Below the pieces are notes generated by a model, which saw only the letters and a list, made by a program, of their open reading frames with translations, was not told the DNA's origin and did no database searches. DNA of 64,000 nt from Gallionella sp. (lineage in GTDB: Bacteria; Pseudomonadota; Gammaproteobacteria; Burkholderiales; Gallionellaceae), in assembly GCA_030645535.1 (NCBI GenBank), contig JAUSNM010000014.1, positions 1 to 64,000 on the forward strand, read 5' to 3'. Each line of letters starts with the position of its first letter. Position 1 is the first letter of the stretch. Shown here in pieces: positions 52,348-61,566 of this stretch. The position numbers were made by a program, and so were the translations under genes.

Positions 52348-52920
52348 TTAGGTTACATGGCTCCGAGTTCCTTGAGCAGGCTCTGTGAAAATCGTTGCAA
52401 GGAACTCTGGAGTCAAAACCTCCTGAGAAATTTGGTTGAGATCGTTATTTAACCCTGCAACACAACCCGCAAAACCCATTATTTGCTCTGCGGTCCATTC
52501 AGCTCTTTGTTGCTGAATGTTGCCATTTTTCAAAATATTGAACTTTACTGCGACCATTGATAACGGAGGCCCTTCAATAAACTCGACACAATTCGAATGC
52601 AATAAAAGGTTACGGTCATTGCCTAGCTCTCTAAGGCGTGGAACAAGTTTCTTCACTTGTTCAGAATATTTCGACAACTTTGAATTGGTGGAGAACAACT
52701 TTTCGAAAAAATCAAGTTTCCGAGACCAAGAATAATTCGGATACGGTTTAAATTTTTCCTTTGTGACTTGTTCCTTGTTGAGTGTTATTAGCAATACATC
52801 GAGATGTTGCTCTAATCTAGCCCAATGCATTGATGCAAAACCAAATGCCTTTAAAAGTTCCCCAGCAAAACTTGGAGGATCGTTTAATTGGCCACCATCA
52901 ATAATAATCGGAGTTGTCAC
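52348..52920 (-). CDS. hypothetical protein, probable gene-cassette ORF
   Basis: 190 aa; GTTAGGT core-like site just upstream of GTG start. Confidence 0.65.
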   Translation of the reverse strand: MTTPIIIDGGQLNDPPSFAGELLKAFGFASMHWARLEQHLDVLLITLNKEQVTKEKFKPYPNYSWSRKLDFFEKLFSTNSKLSKYSEQVKKLVPRLRELGNDRNLLLHSNCVEFIEGPPLSMVAVKFNILKNGNIQQQRAEWTAEQIMGFAGCVAGLNNDLNQISQEVLTPEFLATIFTEPAQGTRSHVT

Positions 52921-53035
52921 ATCACTTCCTTTTGCAACCTAACGAAACTGTAGAAAAACTAATTTCCACAGAAAATTGTGTTGTAACATATTGATTTACA
53001 ATGGTATGTACTTTGCATTTTGAGTTTTTCACATT

Positions 53036-53104
53036 CTCATCGTGGAGGTCACCGGCGCTGCGCGGCTTTATCGCGTAGCGTCCGTGTTGGCCGTGGGGTT
53101 AGCC
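53036..53104 (-). other. attC-like recombination site (distal core degenerate)
   Basis: minus strand: GGCTAACCCCACGGCCAACACGGACGCTACGCGATAAAGCCGCGCAGCGCCGGTGACCTCCACGATGAG. Confidence 0.75.
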
Positions 53105-53848
53105 ACCTTGTTGATCTGCAGGTACTTTGCTCCAAGATTGTTCCGTGGGCCATATCTTGTACTTGTGAGCTGAGAGAACATTGGTCTTCTCTCGGACATA
53201 TTGCACAAGAGCCTTGGCAGGGTAGGCGTCACTGTTTTGCTTGCATAGTTGGAGAAACCAAACGTAGGCGTCGGCAAGTTGCAACATCCGACTCAGGTGG
53301 GATTCCGTGAAATGAACAGTGTCGATTAGCCGCTCAAGCTGCTTTCCAAAAGTATATGGCGTTCCGTGCTCTCGATAATGTGACAAGACTTCCGCAAAAA
53401 CTGTCGATACCTTGCCACTCTCCCTATCTCCAATGAGGATGCCTAGATCGTCCTTCCCTCGCAGATAGCCTTCAACCCGCTCTACAAAAAACATGAATGC
53501 ACGCTGGTCAAGTTTGTCGTTCGCAATCATCTTTGCTGGCTCCAATCTGGCGAAGACCCGTCCGATACCTTCTTCGCGACCTATGATTTCGGCAAGACGC
53601 TGAAGCACGTCGAGTCGATCCTCAATCTTGTTCCAGTCCTTGAAATTTCGCTTTCGATGAAAAATCTCGGCGGCGTGGAATTCGGTATCGCGCGAAAGTT
53701 TTGAGGAGCCAAAGCATTGCTTGGCAAGCACGTCCACCTCTGATTCGAGTTCTTTGACGATTTCCGCATTGACGATCAAGCCTCCAAGCCAGTAGAACGG
53801 CTGGGAACCGGATTGAAACTTAACCTCGTCGAAATATGTTATCAGCAT
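53099..53848 (-). CDS. DUF3800-like protein, gene-cassette ORF
   Basis: MLITYFDEVKFQSG..., HLSRMLQLADAYVW; GTTAGCT just upstream of the start codon. Confidence 0.75.
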   Translation of the reverse strand: MLITYFDEVKFQSGSQPFYWLGGLIVNAEIVKELESEVDVLAKQCFGSSKLSRDTEFHAAEIFHRKRNFKDWNKIEDRLDVLQRLAEIIGREEGIGRVFARLEPAKMIANDKLDQRAFMFFVERVEGYLRGKDDLGILIGDRESGKVSTVFAEVLSHYREHGTPYTFGKQLERLIDTVHFTESHLSRMLQLADAYVWFLQLCKQNSDAYPAKALVQYVREKTNVLSAHKYKIWPTEQSWSKVPADQQGG

Positions 53849-54155
53849 AAGGGTAGCTAACGTAAAGTCGGCAGAATAATTCAACTATATGCAGTAGCGT
53901 GTTCTGCACAAGCTTTCATACTTACTGCAACTGCTTGATTTTATTGTGTATTTATAAGCTATATCCTCTGGCTATTCTGCATATTCAGTACTTCAATCAC
54001 TGATACTGCGGGCAGTTGGCTCAGGTATGGACGCATAGCATTCTACTCGCAAATATTCTCTTTGCACTGGTGGCAGTTATTCAGTGTCAGGCAGCAAATC
54101 ACCGGATTTTCTGAACTTGGCTAAGCCTGAAAACCACATCGACCGTTTTAATTTG

Positions 54156-54553
54156 GCTATGTCGCAATTAACTGTTGATAGCAACGCAACACAGCTCTTC
54201 GCGCGAAGAATTCAAAATCAATCTGCTAGTTGATGCACGCTGTGCATCAACCCTGCTAACCCCACCTCGCGCGCCAAGACGCAAAGACGCCAAGAGATTC
54301 ATGCAGGGATATTGCGAGTTGTCGCCTACAAGGTGACATCCCTGCTAAAACCACTTGCCCTGTGGGCAATAACTCGCAAAGAGATACAAAGCAATTGCCC
54401 ATCACCGACCTGCCTGTGCCGTGTTGAGTGTGGCAGACTGGTTAAATAGTCGTCTGTTTTTGACCAAGATATTGATTTTCCTTGGCGTCTTTGCGTCTTG
54501 GCGCGAGACAGCTGTTAATGCCGCTGGATTCAACAGATAACTGCGACATAGCA
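54156..54553. mobile_element. MITE-like element with two nested inverted repeats
   Basis: outer IR GCTATGTCGCAATTAACTGTTGA / TCAACAGATAACTGCGACATAGC; inner IR CTCGCGCGCCAAGACGCAAAGACGCCAAG / CTTGGCGTCTTTGCGTCTTGGCGCGAG. Confidence 0.6.
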
Positions 54554-54554
54554 A

Positions 54555-54579
54555 TAAAAAACGCCCCGAAGGGCGTTTT
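54555..54579 (-). terminator. terminator downstream of dnaJ
   Basis: aaaaaacgccccgaagggcgttttc. Confidence 0.85.
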
Positions 54580-54607
54580 CTTTCTACATGCAGCGAACAG
54601 CTCCGGC

Positions 54608-55744
54608 TTACTGCCCGAAGAAGTCCTTGACCTTGTTCATCCAGGATTTGGCTCGCGGATTGTGATGACCGCTATTCAGATCGTTGATGCTCTCAAACTC
54701 GCGCAACAATTCTCTTTGACGTTCGGTCAGATTTACCGGCGTTTCCACGATCACGTGACAATGCAAGTCGCCATGCGCGGAACTGCGCACACCCTTGATG
54801 CCCTTGCCGCGCAGACGGAAGATCTTGCCGCTCTGACTCTCGGCCGGAATCTTGATGCTCGCCTTGCCGTCCAGCGTCGGGATTTCAATTTCACCGCCCA
54901 AGGCTGCGGTACTGAAACTGATCGGCATTTCACAATGCAGATCGTTATGATCGCGCTGGAATACCGCATGTGGCTTGACGTGGATCACCACATACAAATC
55001 GCCGGATGGTCCGCCGTTCACGCCATGCTCGCCTTCACCGGATAAACGGATGCGATCGTCATTATCCACACCCGGCGGGATTTTCACCGACAAGGTCTTG
55101 TGTTGCTTGATACGTCCGCTACCGTTGCAGGGTTTGCAAGGCGAGGTAATCATCTTGCCGCTGCCGTGACAGCGTGGGCAGGGTTGCTGGACAGAGAAGA
55201 AGCCCTGTTGCATGCGCACTTGTCCATGACCGCCACAGGTCGTGCAGGTGGTAGGACTCGTGCCGGGTTTTGCACCCGAGCCATGACAAGTGTCACATTC
55301 CTCCATGGTCGGTACGCGGATCTGTGTTTCTGTTCCGCGCGCGGCCTGTTCCAGCGTGATTTCCAGGTTGTAGCGCAGATCAGCGCCGCGTTGCACATTG
55401 CTGCGCCCGCCGCCACCTCGTCCGCCACCGAAGATGTCGCCAAAAATATCAGAAAAATCAAACCCTTGAGCGCCTGCTCCGCCTGCACCGAACGGGCTGC
55501 CACCACCCATGCCACCCGCTTCAAATGCCGCGTGACCATACTGGTCGTAGGCTGCACGCTTTTGTCCATCAGACAAGGTTTCGTAGGCTTCCTTGGCTTC
55601 CTTGAAGTGTTCTTCCGCCTTGGGGTTGTCCGGATTGCGGTCAGGATGATGCTTCATCGCCAGCTTGCGATAAGCCTTTTTAATCTCATCGTCCGGCGCA
55701 TCGCGATTGATGCCCAGAACTTCGTAATAGTCTTTTTTGCTCAT
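54608..55744 (-). CDS. dnaJ: chaperone DnaJ
   Basis: J-domain [20 protein letters not shown] region, four CxxCxGxG zinc motifs. Confidence 0.97.
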   Translation of the reverse strand: MSKKDYYEVLGINRDAPDDEIKKAYRKLAMKHHPDRNPDNPKAEEHFKEAKEAYETLSDGQKRAAYDQYGHAAFEAGGMGGGSPFGAGGAGAQGFDFSDIFGDIFGGGRGGGGRSNVQRGADLRYNLEITLEQAARGTETQIRVPTMEECDTCHGSGAKPGTSPTTCTTCGGHGQVRMQQGFFSVQQPCPRCHGSGKMITSPCKPCNGSGRIKQHKTLSVKIPPGVDNDDRIRLSGEGEHGVNGGPSGDLYVVIHVKPHAVFQRDHNDLHCEMPISFSTAALGGEIEIPTLDGKASIKIPAESQSGKIFRLRGKGIKGVRSSAHGDLHCHVIVETPVNLTERQRELLREFESINDLNSGHHNPRAKSWMNKVKDFFGQ

Positions 55745-55750
55745 TTCTGT

Positions 55751-55785
55751 GGGAAGGGATAAGGGAGAAGGGAGAAGGGTTAGGG
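55751..55785. repeat. heptamer array GGGAAGG GATAAGG GAGAAGG GAGAAGG GTTAGGG
   Basis: 5 in-phase units left of four-helix-bundle gene. Confidence 0.88.
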
Positions 55786-56139
55786 GGTACGGCGTTTTAT
55801 TGAAGCTGCCAAGCCCATAATCAATCCTGAAACCTCATCCACTTTTCCGTTCAGCTCCTCTGCGTTATTCAAGTAGCCCAACCTTGTGGCAAGCTCAATC
55901 AATGTATCTAACTCGGATAGCGAGCCAGCGGCGATGCTTAAAAAGTGCAGCAACTCTTTGCTTCCGTTGCGCGCAAAGCCTTCCGCAATGTTCGCCGGGA
56001 CTGAAACTGCTGCACGTTGCATTTGGCTGGTTAACCCAAATTTTTCCTGGGCGGGGAAGGTCGAGGTTGCCGTGTAAATTGCCGTCACCATTTCCATTGC
56101 TTGTTGCCAAGCTTTCAGGTTACGGTGTCCGCGCTTCAC
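55780..56139 (-). CDS. four helix bundle protein (S23/IVS-encoded family)
   Basis: [57 protein letters not shown]. Confidence 0.9.
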   Translation of the reverse strand: MKRGHRNLKAWQQAMEMVTAIYTATSTFPAQEKFGLTSQMQRAAVSVPANIAEGFARNGSKELLHFLSIAAGSLSELDTLIELATRLGYLNNAEELNGKVDEVSGLIMGLAASIKRRTP

Positions 56140-56142
56140 ACT

Positions 56143-56177
56143 CTTCTCCCTTACCCCTTACCCCTTATCCCTTCTCG
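56143..56177. repeat. heptamer array CTTCTCC CTTACCC CTTACCC CTTATCC CTTCTCG
   Basis: 5 in-phase units, inverted relative to the array at 55751. Confidence 0.9.
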
Positions 56178-56180
56178 AAC

Positions 56181-58109
56181 TTACTTCTTGTCTTTGACTT
56201 CAGTGAACTCAGCATCCACCACATCGCCTTCATCCTTATGCGCTTCCGCACCGTGGGATGAACCAGCTTCAGCGCCTTGAGATTTTGCCTGTTCGGTGGC
56301 GTACATCTTTTCGCTCAGTTTTTGTACTGCTGTTGAGAGTGCTTCTGCCTTTGCGTCGATGGCATCCTTGTCGTCGCTCTTCACCACTTCTTCGGCTTCT
56401 TTCAAAGCGGCTTCGATGGCCGCCTTTTCATCCGCTGTCAGTTGTTCGCCGTATTCTTTCAGCGACTTGTTGGAGGAGTGAATCAGCGCATCCAGTTGAT
56501 TTCGTGCATTCACCAGTTCCAGCGCCTTCTTGTCGTCTTCAGCATGTGCTTCAGCGTCGCGAACCATGCTCTCGATTTCAGCTTCTGACAGACCTGAGCT
56601 CGCCTTGATGGTGATGTTGGCTTCCTTGTTGGTCGTCTTGTCCTTCGCCATTACATGCAGGATGCCGTTGGCGTCGATGTTGAAGGTTACTTCGATCTGT
56701 GGCACGCCGCGTGGTGCCGGCGGAATATCGGCCAGGTTGAATTGACCGAGGCTCTTGTTGCCGGATGCGATTTCACGCTCGCCTTGCAATACATGGATCG
56801 TCACGGCTGACTGATTTTCGTCGGCTGTGGAGAATACTTGCGATGCCTTGGTAGGGATCGTGGTGTTCTTCTTGATCAGCTTGGTCATCACGCCGCCCAT
56901 GGTTTCAATTCCCAAAGACAATGGCGTCACGTCCAGCAACAACACATCCTTGACTTCGCCTTGCAATACGCCACCTTGGATACAGGCGCCTACGGCAACT
57001 GCTTCGTCCGGGTTCACGTCCTTGCGTGGCTCGCGACCGAAGAATTCTTTGACCTTTTCCTGAACCATAGGCATACGGGTCTGACCACCGACCAGGATCA
57101 CGTCAGCGATGTCGGAAATCGAGATGCCGGCATCCTTCATCGCGATTTTGCATGGCTCGATGGTGCGAGCAACCAGATCTTCAACAATGCTTTCCAGCTT
57201 GGCGCGGGTGATCTTCACAGCCAGATGCTTGGGGCCGGTGGCGTCAGCGGTGATGTAGGGCAGGTTCACTTCGGTCTGTTGAGCGGAAGACAATTCGATC
57301 TTGGCTTTTTCTGCCGCGTCTTTCAGGCGTTGCAGCGCCAGCATGTCCTTCTTCAGGTCGATGCCGGATTCTTTCTTGAACTCTTCAACCAGGAATTCGA
57401 TAACGCGCATGTCGAAATCTTCGCCGCCCAGGAAGGTGTCGCCGTTGGTGGACATCACTTCAAACTGGTGCTCGCCGTCGATTTCGGCGATGTCGATGAT
57501 CGAGATGTCGAACGTGCCGCCACCCAGGTCATACACCGCGATCTTGCGGTCGCCTTCCTGATTGTCCATACCGAAGGCCAGAGCCGCGGCGGTAGGTTCA
57601 TTGATGATGCGCTTGACATCCAGACCTGCGATGCGACCTGCATCCTTGGTGGCCTGACGCTGTGCATCGTTGAAGTAGGCAGGCACGGTGATGACGGCTT
57701 CGGTGACGGACTCGCCCAGGTAGTCTTCGGCAGTCTTCTTCATCTTCATCAGAATTTGCGCGGAGATTTCAGGTGCGGAGAATTCCTTGTCGCGTACCTT
57801 GATCCATGCATCGCCATTCTTGGCCTTGACGATCGTGAACGGCACCATGTCGATGTCTTTTTGTACCATCTTCTCATCGAAGCGGCGACCGATCAGGCGC
57901 TTCACGCCGTACAGTGTGTTCTTCGGGTTGGTTACAGCCTGGCGCTTGGCGGCAGCACCGACCAGTACTTCACCATCTTCCATGTAGGCGATGATGGAAG
58001 GGGTGGTGCGCGTACCTTCGGCGTTCTCGATTACCTTGGTCTTGCCATTTTCCATGACAGCGACGCAAGAGTTCGTGGTGCCCAGATCAATACCGATAAT
58101 TTTTCCCAT
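56181..58109 (-). CDS. dnaK: molecular chaperone DnaK
   Basis: [42 protein letters not shown]. Confidence 0.98.
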   Translation of the reverse strand: MGKIIGIDLGTTNSCVAVMENGKTKVIENAEGTRTTPSIIAYMEDGEVLVGAAAKRQAVTNPKNTLYGVKRLIGRRFDEKMVQKDIDMVPFTIVKAKNGDAWIKVRDKEFSAPEISAQILMKMKKTAEDYLGESVTEAVITVPAYFNDAQRQATKDAGRIAGLDVKRIINEPTAAALAFGMDNQEGDRKIAVYDLGGGTFDISIIDIAEIDGEHQFEVMSTNGDTFLGGEDFDMRVIEFLVEEFKKESGIDLKKDMLALQRLKDAAEKAKIELSSAQQTEVNLPYITADATGPKHLAVKITRAKLESIVEDLVARTIEPCKIAMKDAGISISDIADVILVGGQTRMPMVQEKVKEFFGREPRKDVNPDEAVAVGACIQGGVLQGEVKDVLLLDVTPLSLGIETMGGVMTKLIKKNTTIPTKASQVFSTADENQSAVTIHVLQGEREIASGNKSLGQFNLADIPPAPRGVPQIEVTFNIDANGILHVMAKDKTTNKEANITIKASSGLSEAEIESMVRDAEAHAEDDKKALELVNARNQLDALIHSSNKSLKEYGEQLTADEKAAIEAALKEAEEVVKSDDKDAIDAKAEALSTAVQKLSEKMYATEQAKSQGAEAGSSHGAEAHKDEGDVVDAEFTEVKDKK

Positions 58110-58192
58110 AATACTTATTCCTTTTAGATGTTGTTGATTACGATGTCGCCCTACATGGGGCGGCTAATTTATTTTTCAAGTGTTGGTGATGC

Positions 58193-58280
58193 AGTTGATA
58201 GTTTGTAGTCGTTAGTCTCGAGTTGATCTTGTCGGCTGCGCCGGTTTTAACTAATGACTTGCGACTTACGTCTAACGACT
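58193..58280. repeat. mirrored heptamer arrays (AGTNNNN)5 - 18 nt - (NNNNNCT)5 between dnaK and grpE
   Basis: agttgat agtttgt agtcgtt agtctcg agttgat | cttgtcggctgcgccggt | tttaact aatgact tgcgact tacgtct aacgact. Confidence 0.93.
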
Positions 58281-58292
58281 GAATTTGAGCTG

Positions 58293-58820
58293 TTATTTGC
58301 CCTGTGAAACCAGAACCAGCGCCGGGCGCAGTACGCGCTCATTGAGCGTGTAGCCCTTTTGCATCACGCTGACCACGGTGTTGGCAGGTTCATCGCTCGG
58401 AACCATGCTGATCGCCTGATGTTTGTGCGGATCCAGTTTTTCGCCAACCGGATTGATTTCGATGATGTTGAATTTCTCAAACACGCTGGTGAGTTGTTTC
58501 AGCGTCAGTTCCATGCCGCTCTTGAAACTTTCCACTGTCGCTGTTTCAACCGCAAGACCTGCTTCCAGGCTGTCTTTGACGGCCAGCACCTCATTAGAGA
58601 AACGCTCTACGGCGAATTTCTGTGCCTTGCTCACGTCCTCAGATGCGCGGCGGCGGATGTTTTCGCTCTCGGCCTTGGCATACATCCATGCGTCGTAGTG
58701 CTCCTGAGCTTTGAGTTCTGCGACTTTCAGCAACTCTTCCAGGTTGGGCATGACTTCAGCGTTTTCCACGATCGGATCGATTGTTGGCTCGGCGGTTGGG
58801 ACGGGGTCTTGGTGTTCCAT
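58293..58820 (-). CDS. grpE: nucleotide exchange factor GrpE
   Basis: [38 protein letters not shown]. Confidence 0.95.
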   Translation of the reverse strand: MEHQDPVPTAEPTIDPIVENAEVMPNLEELLKVAELKAQEHYDAWMYAKAESENIRRRASEDVSKAQKFAVERFSNEVLAVKDSLEAGLAVETATVESFKSGMELTLKQLTSVFEKFNIIEINPVGEKLDPHKHQAISMVPSDEPANTVVSVMQKGYTLNERVLRPALVLVSQGK

Positions 58821-58850
58821 GCACTACTCCTAAATTAACTTGCGTCTCAA

Positions 58851-58876
58851 ATGGGTATGGATTTTTTAATTTCAAG
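58851..58876 (-). promoter_or_regulatory. sigma-32 (RpoH) heat-shock promoter for grpE
   Basis: minus strand CTTGAAA-N13-ACCCATTTG, close to CTTGAAA-N13-15-CCCCATNT. Confidence 0.75.
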
Positions 58877-58908
58877 AGGGCGCACGGTATTTTTCTGCGC
58901 CAGTTAGA

Positions 58909-60093
58909 ATGCGCATTCGATCAGCCTGTTCAGTGCCGCAAGTGACCCAAGCCAAAAACTACTACTGGCGCATAGCCGGATTCTATTTTTTCTATTACGC
59001 CTTCATCGGGATGTTCGCACCCTATTGGAGCTTGTACCTTCAATCCATTCACTTTAACGCGGTCGAGATCGGCATTTTGATGTCGGTGCAACCGGTGATG
59101 CGCATGTTGGCACCCAACCTGTGGGGCTGGCTGGCAGACCATACCGGTCGTCGCCTGCTGGTGATTCAGGTCGCAGCAACGCTGAGCGCCGTTTTTTACC
59201 TCGGTGTATTTATGACCACCAGCTTCTGGGGGATGTTGCTGGTGCTGGGGTTGATGAGCTTCTTCTGGAGCGCTTCGATGCCGCTGGTCGAAGCGACCAC
59301 GCTCAGTTATCTGGGCCAATATACCGGGCGCTACGGTCGTCTGCGTTCCTGGGGTTCGGTCGGGTTTATTATTTCAGTGGTGGGCTTAGGCTACGCATTC
59401 GACTATATCGCCATCGCATGGTTGTTGTGGGCCGGCTTGATCTGCGAACTGGGTATTCTGATTTTCTCGCGGCAGTTGCCCGCGACAAAGGTATTGCCGC
59501 ATCACACCGATCAGCAGTCCATCAGGCAAATCCTTTTGAAACCTTCCGTGCTGACGTTATTCGGTGCATGCTTTCTGATGTCCGCCGCACATGGCCCTTA
59601 TTACACTTTTTTCTCCATCTATCTGGTCGAGCACGGTTACTCTAAAGGCGCGGTGGGCGGCTTGTGGGCGCTCGGGGTCATCTGTGAAATCGCCGTATTT
59701 TTCCTGATGCCAAGGCTGGTGCAGCGTTACGGTTTTACTCGCATCCTGATAGCCAGCTTCAGTCTCGCGGTGGTGCGTTTCATGATGATAGGCTGGTACG
59801 TTGATTTTCTGTTGCTGCTGTTATTAGCCCAGGTGCTGCACGCCGCCACCTTCGGCGCGTATCACGCAGCTTCTGTGGGGCTGGTGCATGAGTTATTTCA
59901 GGGGCGGCACCAATCCAGAGGGCAGGCTACGTTCGGCAGTCTGACCTACGGCGCCGGCGGCATGTTGGGCGGGCTGATCAGCGGGCCGATATGGCAATAC
60001 TACGGCGCGAGCGCGCTGTATTCATGCAGTGCAGGCATGGCGCTGCTGGGTTTGTTGCTGATGATGTGGCGGCCGCGCAGCTCTGATCGATAA
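58909..60093 (+). CDS. MFS transporter (HcaT/PPP-family-like)
   Basis: FYFFYYAFIGMFAPYWSLYLQSIHFNAVEIGILMS...MRMLAPNLWGWLAD. Confidence 0.85.
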   Translation: MRIRSACSVPQVTQAKNYYWRIAGFYFFYYAFIGMFAPYWSLYLQSIHFNAVEIGILMSVQPVMRMLAPNLWGWLADHTGRRLLVIQVAATLSAVFYLGVFMTTSFWGMLLVLGLMSFFWSASMPLVEATTLSYLGQYTGRYGRLRSWGSVGFIISVVGLGYAFDYIAIAWLLWAGLICELGILIFSRQLPATKVLPHHTDQQSIRQILLKPSVLTLFGACFLMSAAHGPYYTFFSIYLVEHGYSKGAVGGLWALGVICEIAVFFLMPRLVQRYGFTRILIASFSLAVVRFMMIGWYVDFLLLLLLAQVLHAATFGAYHAASVGLVHELFQGRHQSRGQATFGSLTYGAGGMLGGLISGPIWQYYGASALYSCSAGMALLGLLLMMWRPRSSDR

Positions 60094-60105
60094 GGGGCCG
60101 GCCGG

Positions 60106-61566
60106 TCAGAACGGCAGTTGCAGGTGCGGCGCGGCTTGTCGGAAAATTCTGCGGAAGTCGTCCTGAATGCGGATCAGGGCAATCTCGCTGTCGGCTTCGA
60201 AGCGCAGCACGATGGCAGGCGTGGTGTTGGACGGACGTGCCAGACCAAAGCCATCGCTATATTCCACCCGCAAGCCATCCAGCGTGATGATTTCAATCGC
60301 ATCGGTAAAGTCTGCCGTATCCCTCATCTGTGCCAGCAGCGCATGGTTTTCACCCTCCGCAGTGCGGATGTGCAACTCAGGCGTGCAGAACGCATCCGGC
60401 AAGGCGTTGAGCGTGTCGCCCGGATCGGCAACACGGCTTAAAATTTCCAGCAGCCTTGCGCCTGCATAAAGCCCGTCGTCGAAACCATACCAGCGCTCCT
60501 TGAAAAACACGTGACCGGTCATTTCTCCTGCCAGCAACGCGCCGGTCTCTTTCATCTTTGCCTTGATCAGCGAATGGCCTGTCTTCCAGATGGTCGGTAT
60601 GCCGCCGTGCTGTCGTATCCAGCCGAACAGGTGGCGCGTGGATTTAATATCGAAGATGATCTCCGCGCCCGGATTGCGGCTCAGCACATCGGCGGCGAAC
60701 AGCATCAGCTGACGATCCGGATAGATGATCTTGCCATCTTTGGTTACCACGCCCAGCCGGTCGCCATCGCCATCGTAAGCCAGGCCGATTTCGCTGTCGT
60801 TGTCGCGCAGGGCGGCGATCAGGTCTTGCAAGTTGCGCGGGTCAGATGGATCAGGATGATGGTTGGGAAAATGCCCGTCCACCTCGCAATACAACTCATG
60901 TACGGTGCAACCGAGCTGGCGATACAGATCGGCGACATACGCCCCCGCCACGCCGTTGCCGCAATCCACCGTGACGCGCATGGCACGCGCAAGTTTAACG
61001 TCCGAGACGATGCGCGCCATATAAGCCTGGCTGATGTCCTGTTGCGAGTAGCTGCCTGCGCCGTGTGACAAGTCGTTCTGTTCGATGCGCATACGCAGCG
61101 ACTGGATGCTGTCGCCGAACAGCGTCTCGCCATCCAGCACGATCTTCAGTCCGTTGTAATCCGGCGGGTTGTGGCTGCCGGTGAGCATCACGGCGCAGCG
61201 GGTATTCAGTTCGAATGCGGCGAAATACACCATCGGGGTTGCGACACAGCCCACGTCGATCACGTCAGTGCCGCTTTTCCGGATGCCGCGCGCCAGGGCT
61301 GCGATCAGCTCCGGACCTGACAAACGACCATCCCGGCCGATTGCAATGGCGCGCTGGCCGCGCTGGATCGCTTCCGAACCGATGGCATGACCGATGGCTT
61401 CGACGACTTCGGGTGTCAGTGTTTTTCCGACGATGCCGCGTATGTCATACGCCTTGAAGATTTCGTTAACGGGAAGTTCGCGCCGCGAATCGTTTGCTCC
61501 CTCGCCCGTAAGGCGGGAGAGGGTTGGGGAGAGGGAGTGGGTATGCCCGCCGGGTGGATTTTGCAT
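60106..61566 (-). CDS. phosphomannomutase/phosphoglucomutase with repeat-derived N-terminal extension
   Basis: EIFKAYDIRGIVGKTL, MLTGSHNPPDYNGLK, DGDGDRLGVV; ATG at 61566 overlaps the waaF stop. Confidence 0.9.
   Translation of the reverse strand: MQNPPGGHTHSLSPTLSRLTGEGANDSRRELPVNEIFKAYDIRGIVGKTLTPEVVEAIGHAIGSEAIQRGQRAIAIGRDGRLSGPELIAALARGIRKSGTDVIDVGCVATPMVYFAAFELNTRCAVMLTGSHNPPDYNGLKIVLDGETLFGDSIQSLRMRIEQNDLSHGAGSYSQQDISQAYMARIVSDVKLARAMRVTVDCGNGVAGAYVADLYRQLGCTVHELYCEVDGHFPNHHPDPSDPRNLQDLIAALRDNDSEIGLAYDGDGDRLGVVTKDGKIIYPDRQLMLFAADVLSRNPGAEIIFDIKSTRHLFGWIRQHGGIPTIWKTGHSLIKAKMKETGALLAGEMTGHVFFKERWYGFDDGLYAGARLLEILSRVADPGDTLNALPDAFCTPELHIRTAEGENHALLAQMRDTADFTDAIEIITLDGLRVEYSDGFGLARPSNTTPAIVLRFEADSEIALIRIQDDFRRIFRQAAPHLQLPF
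61490..61537. repeat. CCCTCTCCC palindromic repeat within 5' coding end of phosphomannomutase
   Basis: gcgaatcgtttgctccctcgcccgtaaggcgggagagggttggggagaggg. Confidence 0.8.

Noticed and set aside
54303-54379. HDV-like ribozyme assignment for the pseudoknot
   Set aside because: Helix order is similar, but the J4/2-like strand is only one nucleotide and lacks the expected catalytic C; no family can be asserted by eye.
56838-58127. 429-aa plus-strand ORF opposite dnaK (and similar long antisense ORFs, e.g. 10313-11494, 1772-2773, 22558-23745)
   Set aside because: Shadow ORFs of high-GC conserved genes; His/Arg/Gln-rich translations without recognisable domains.
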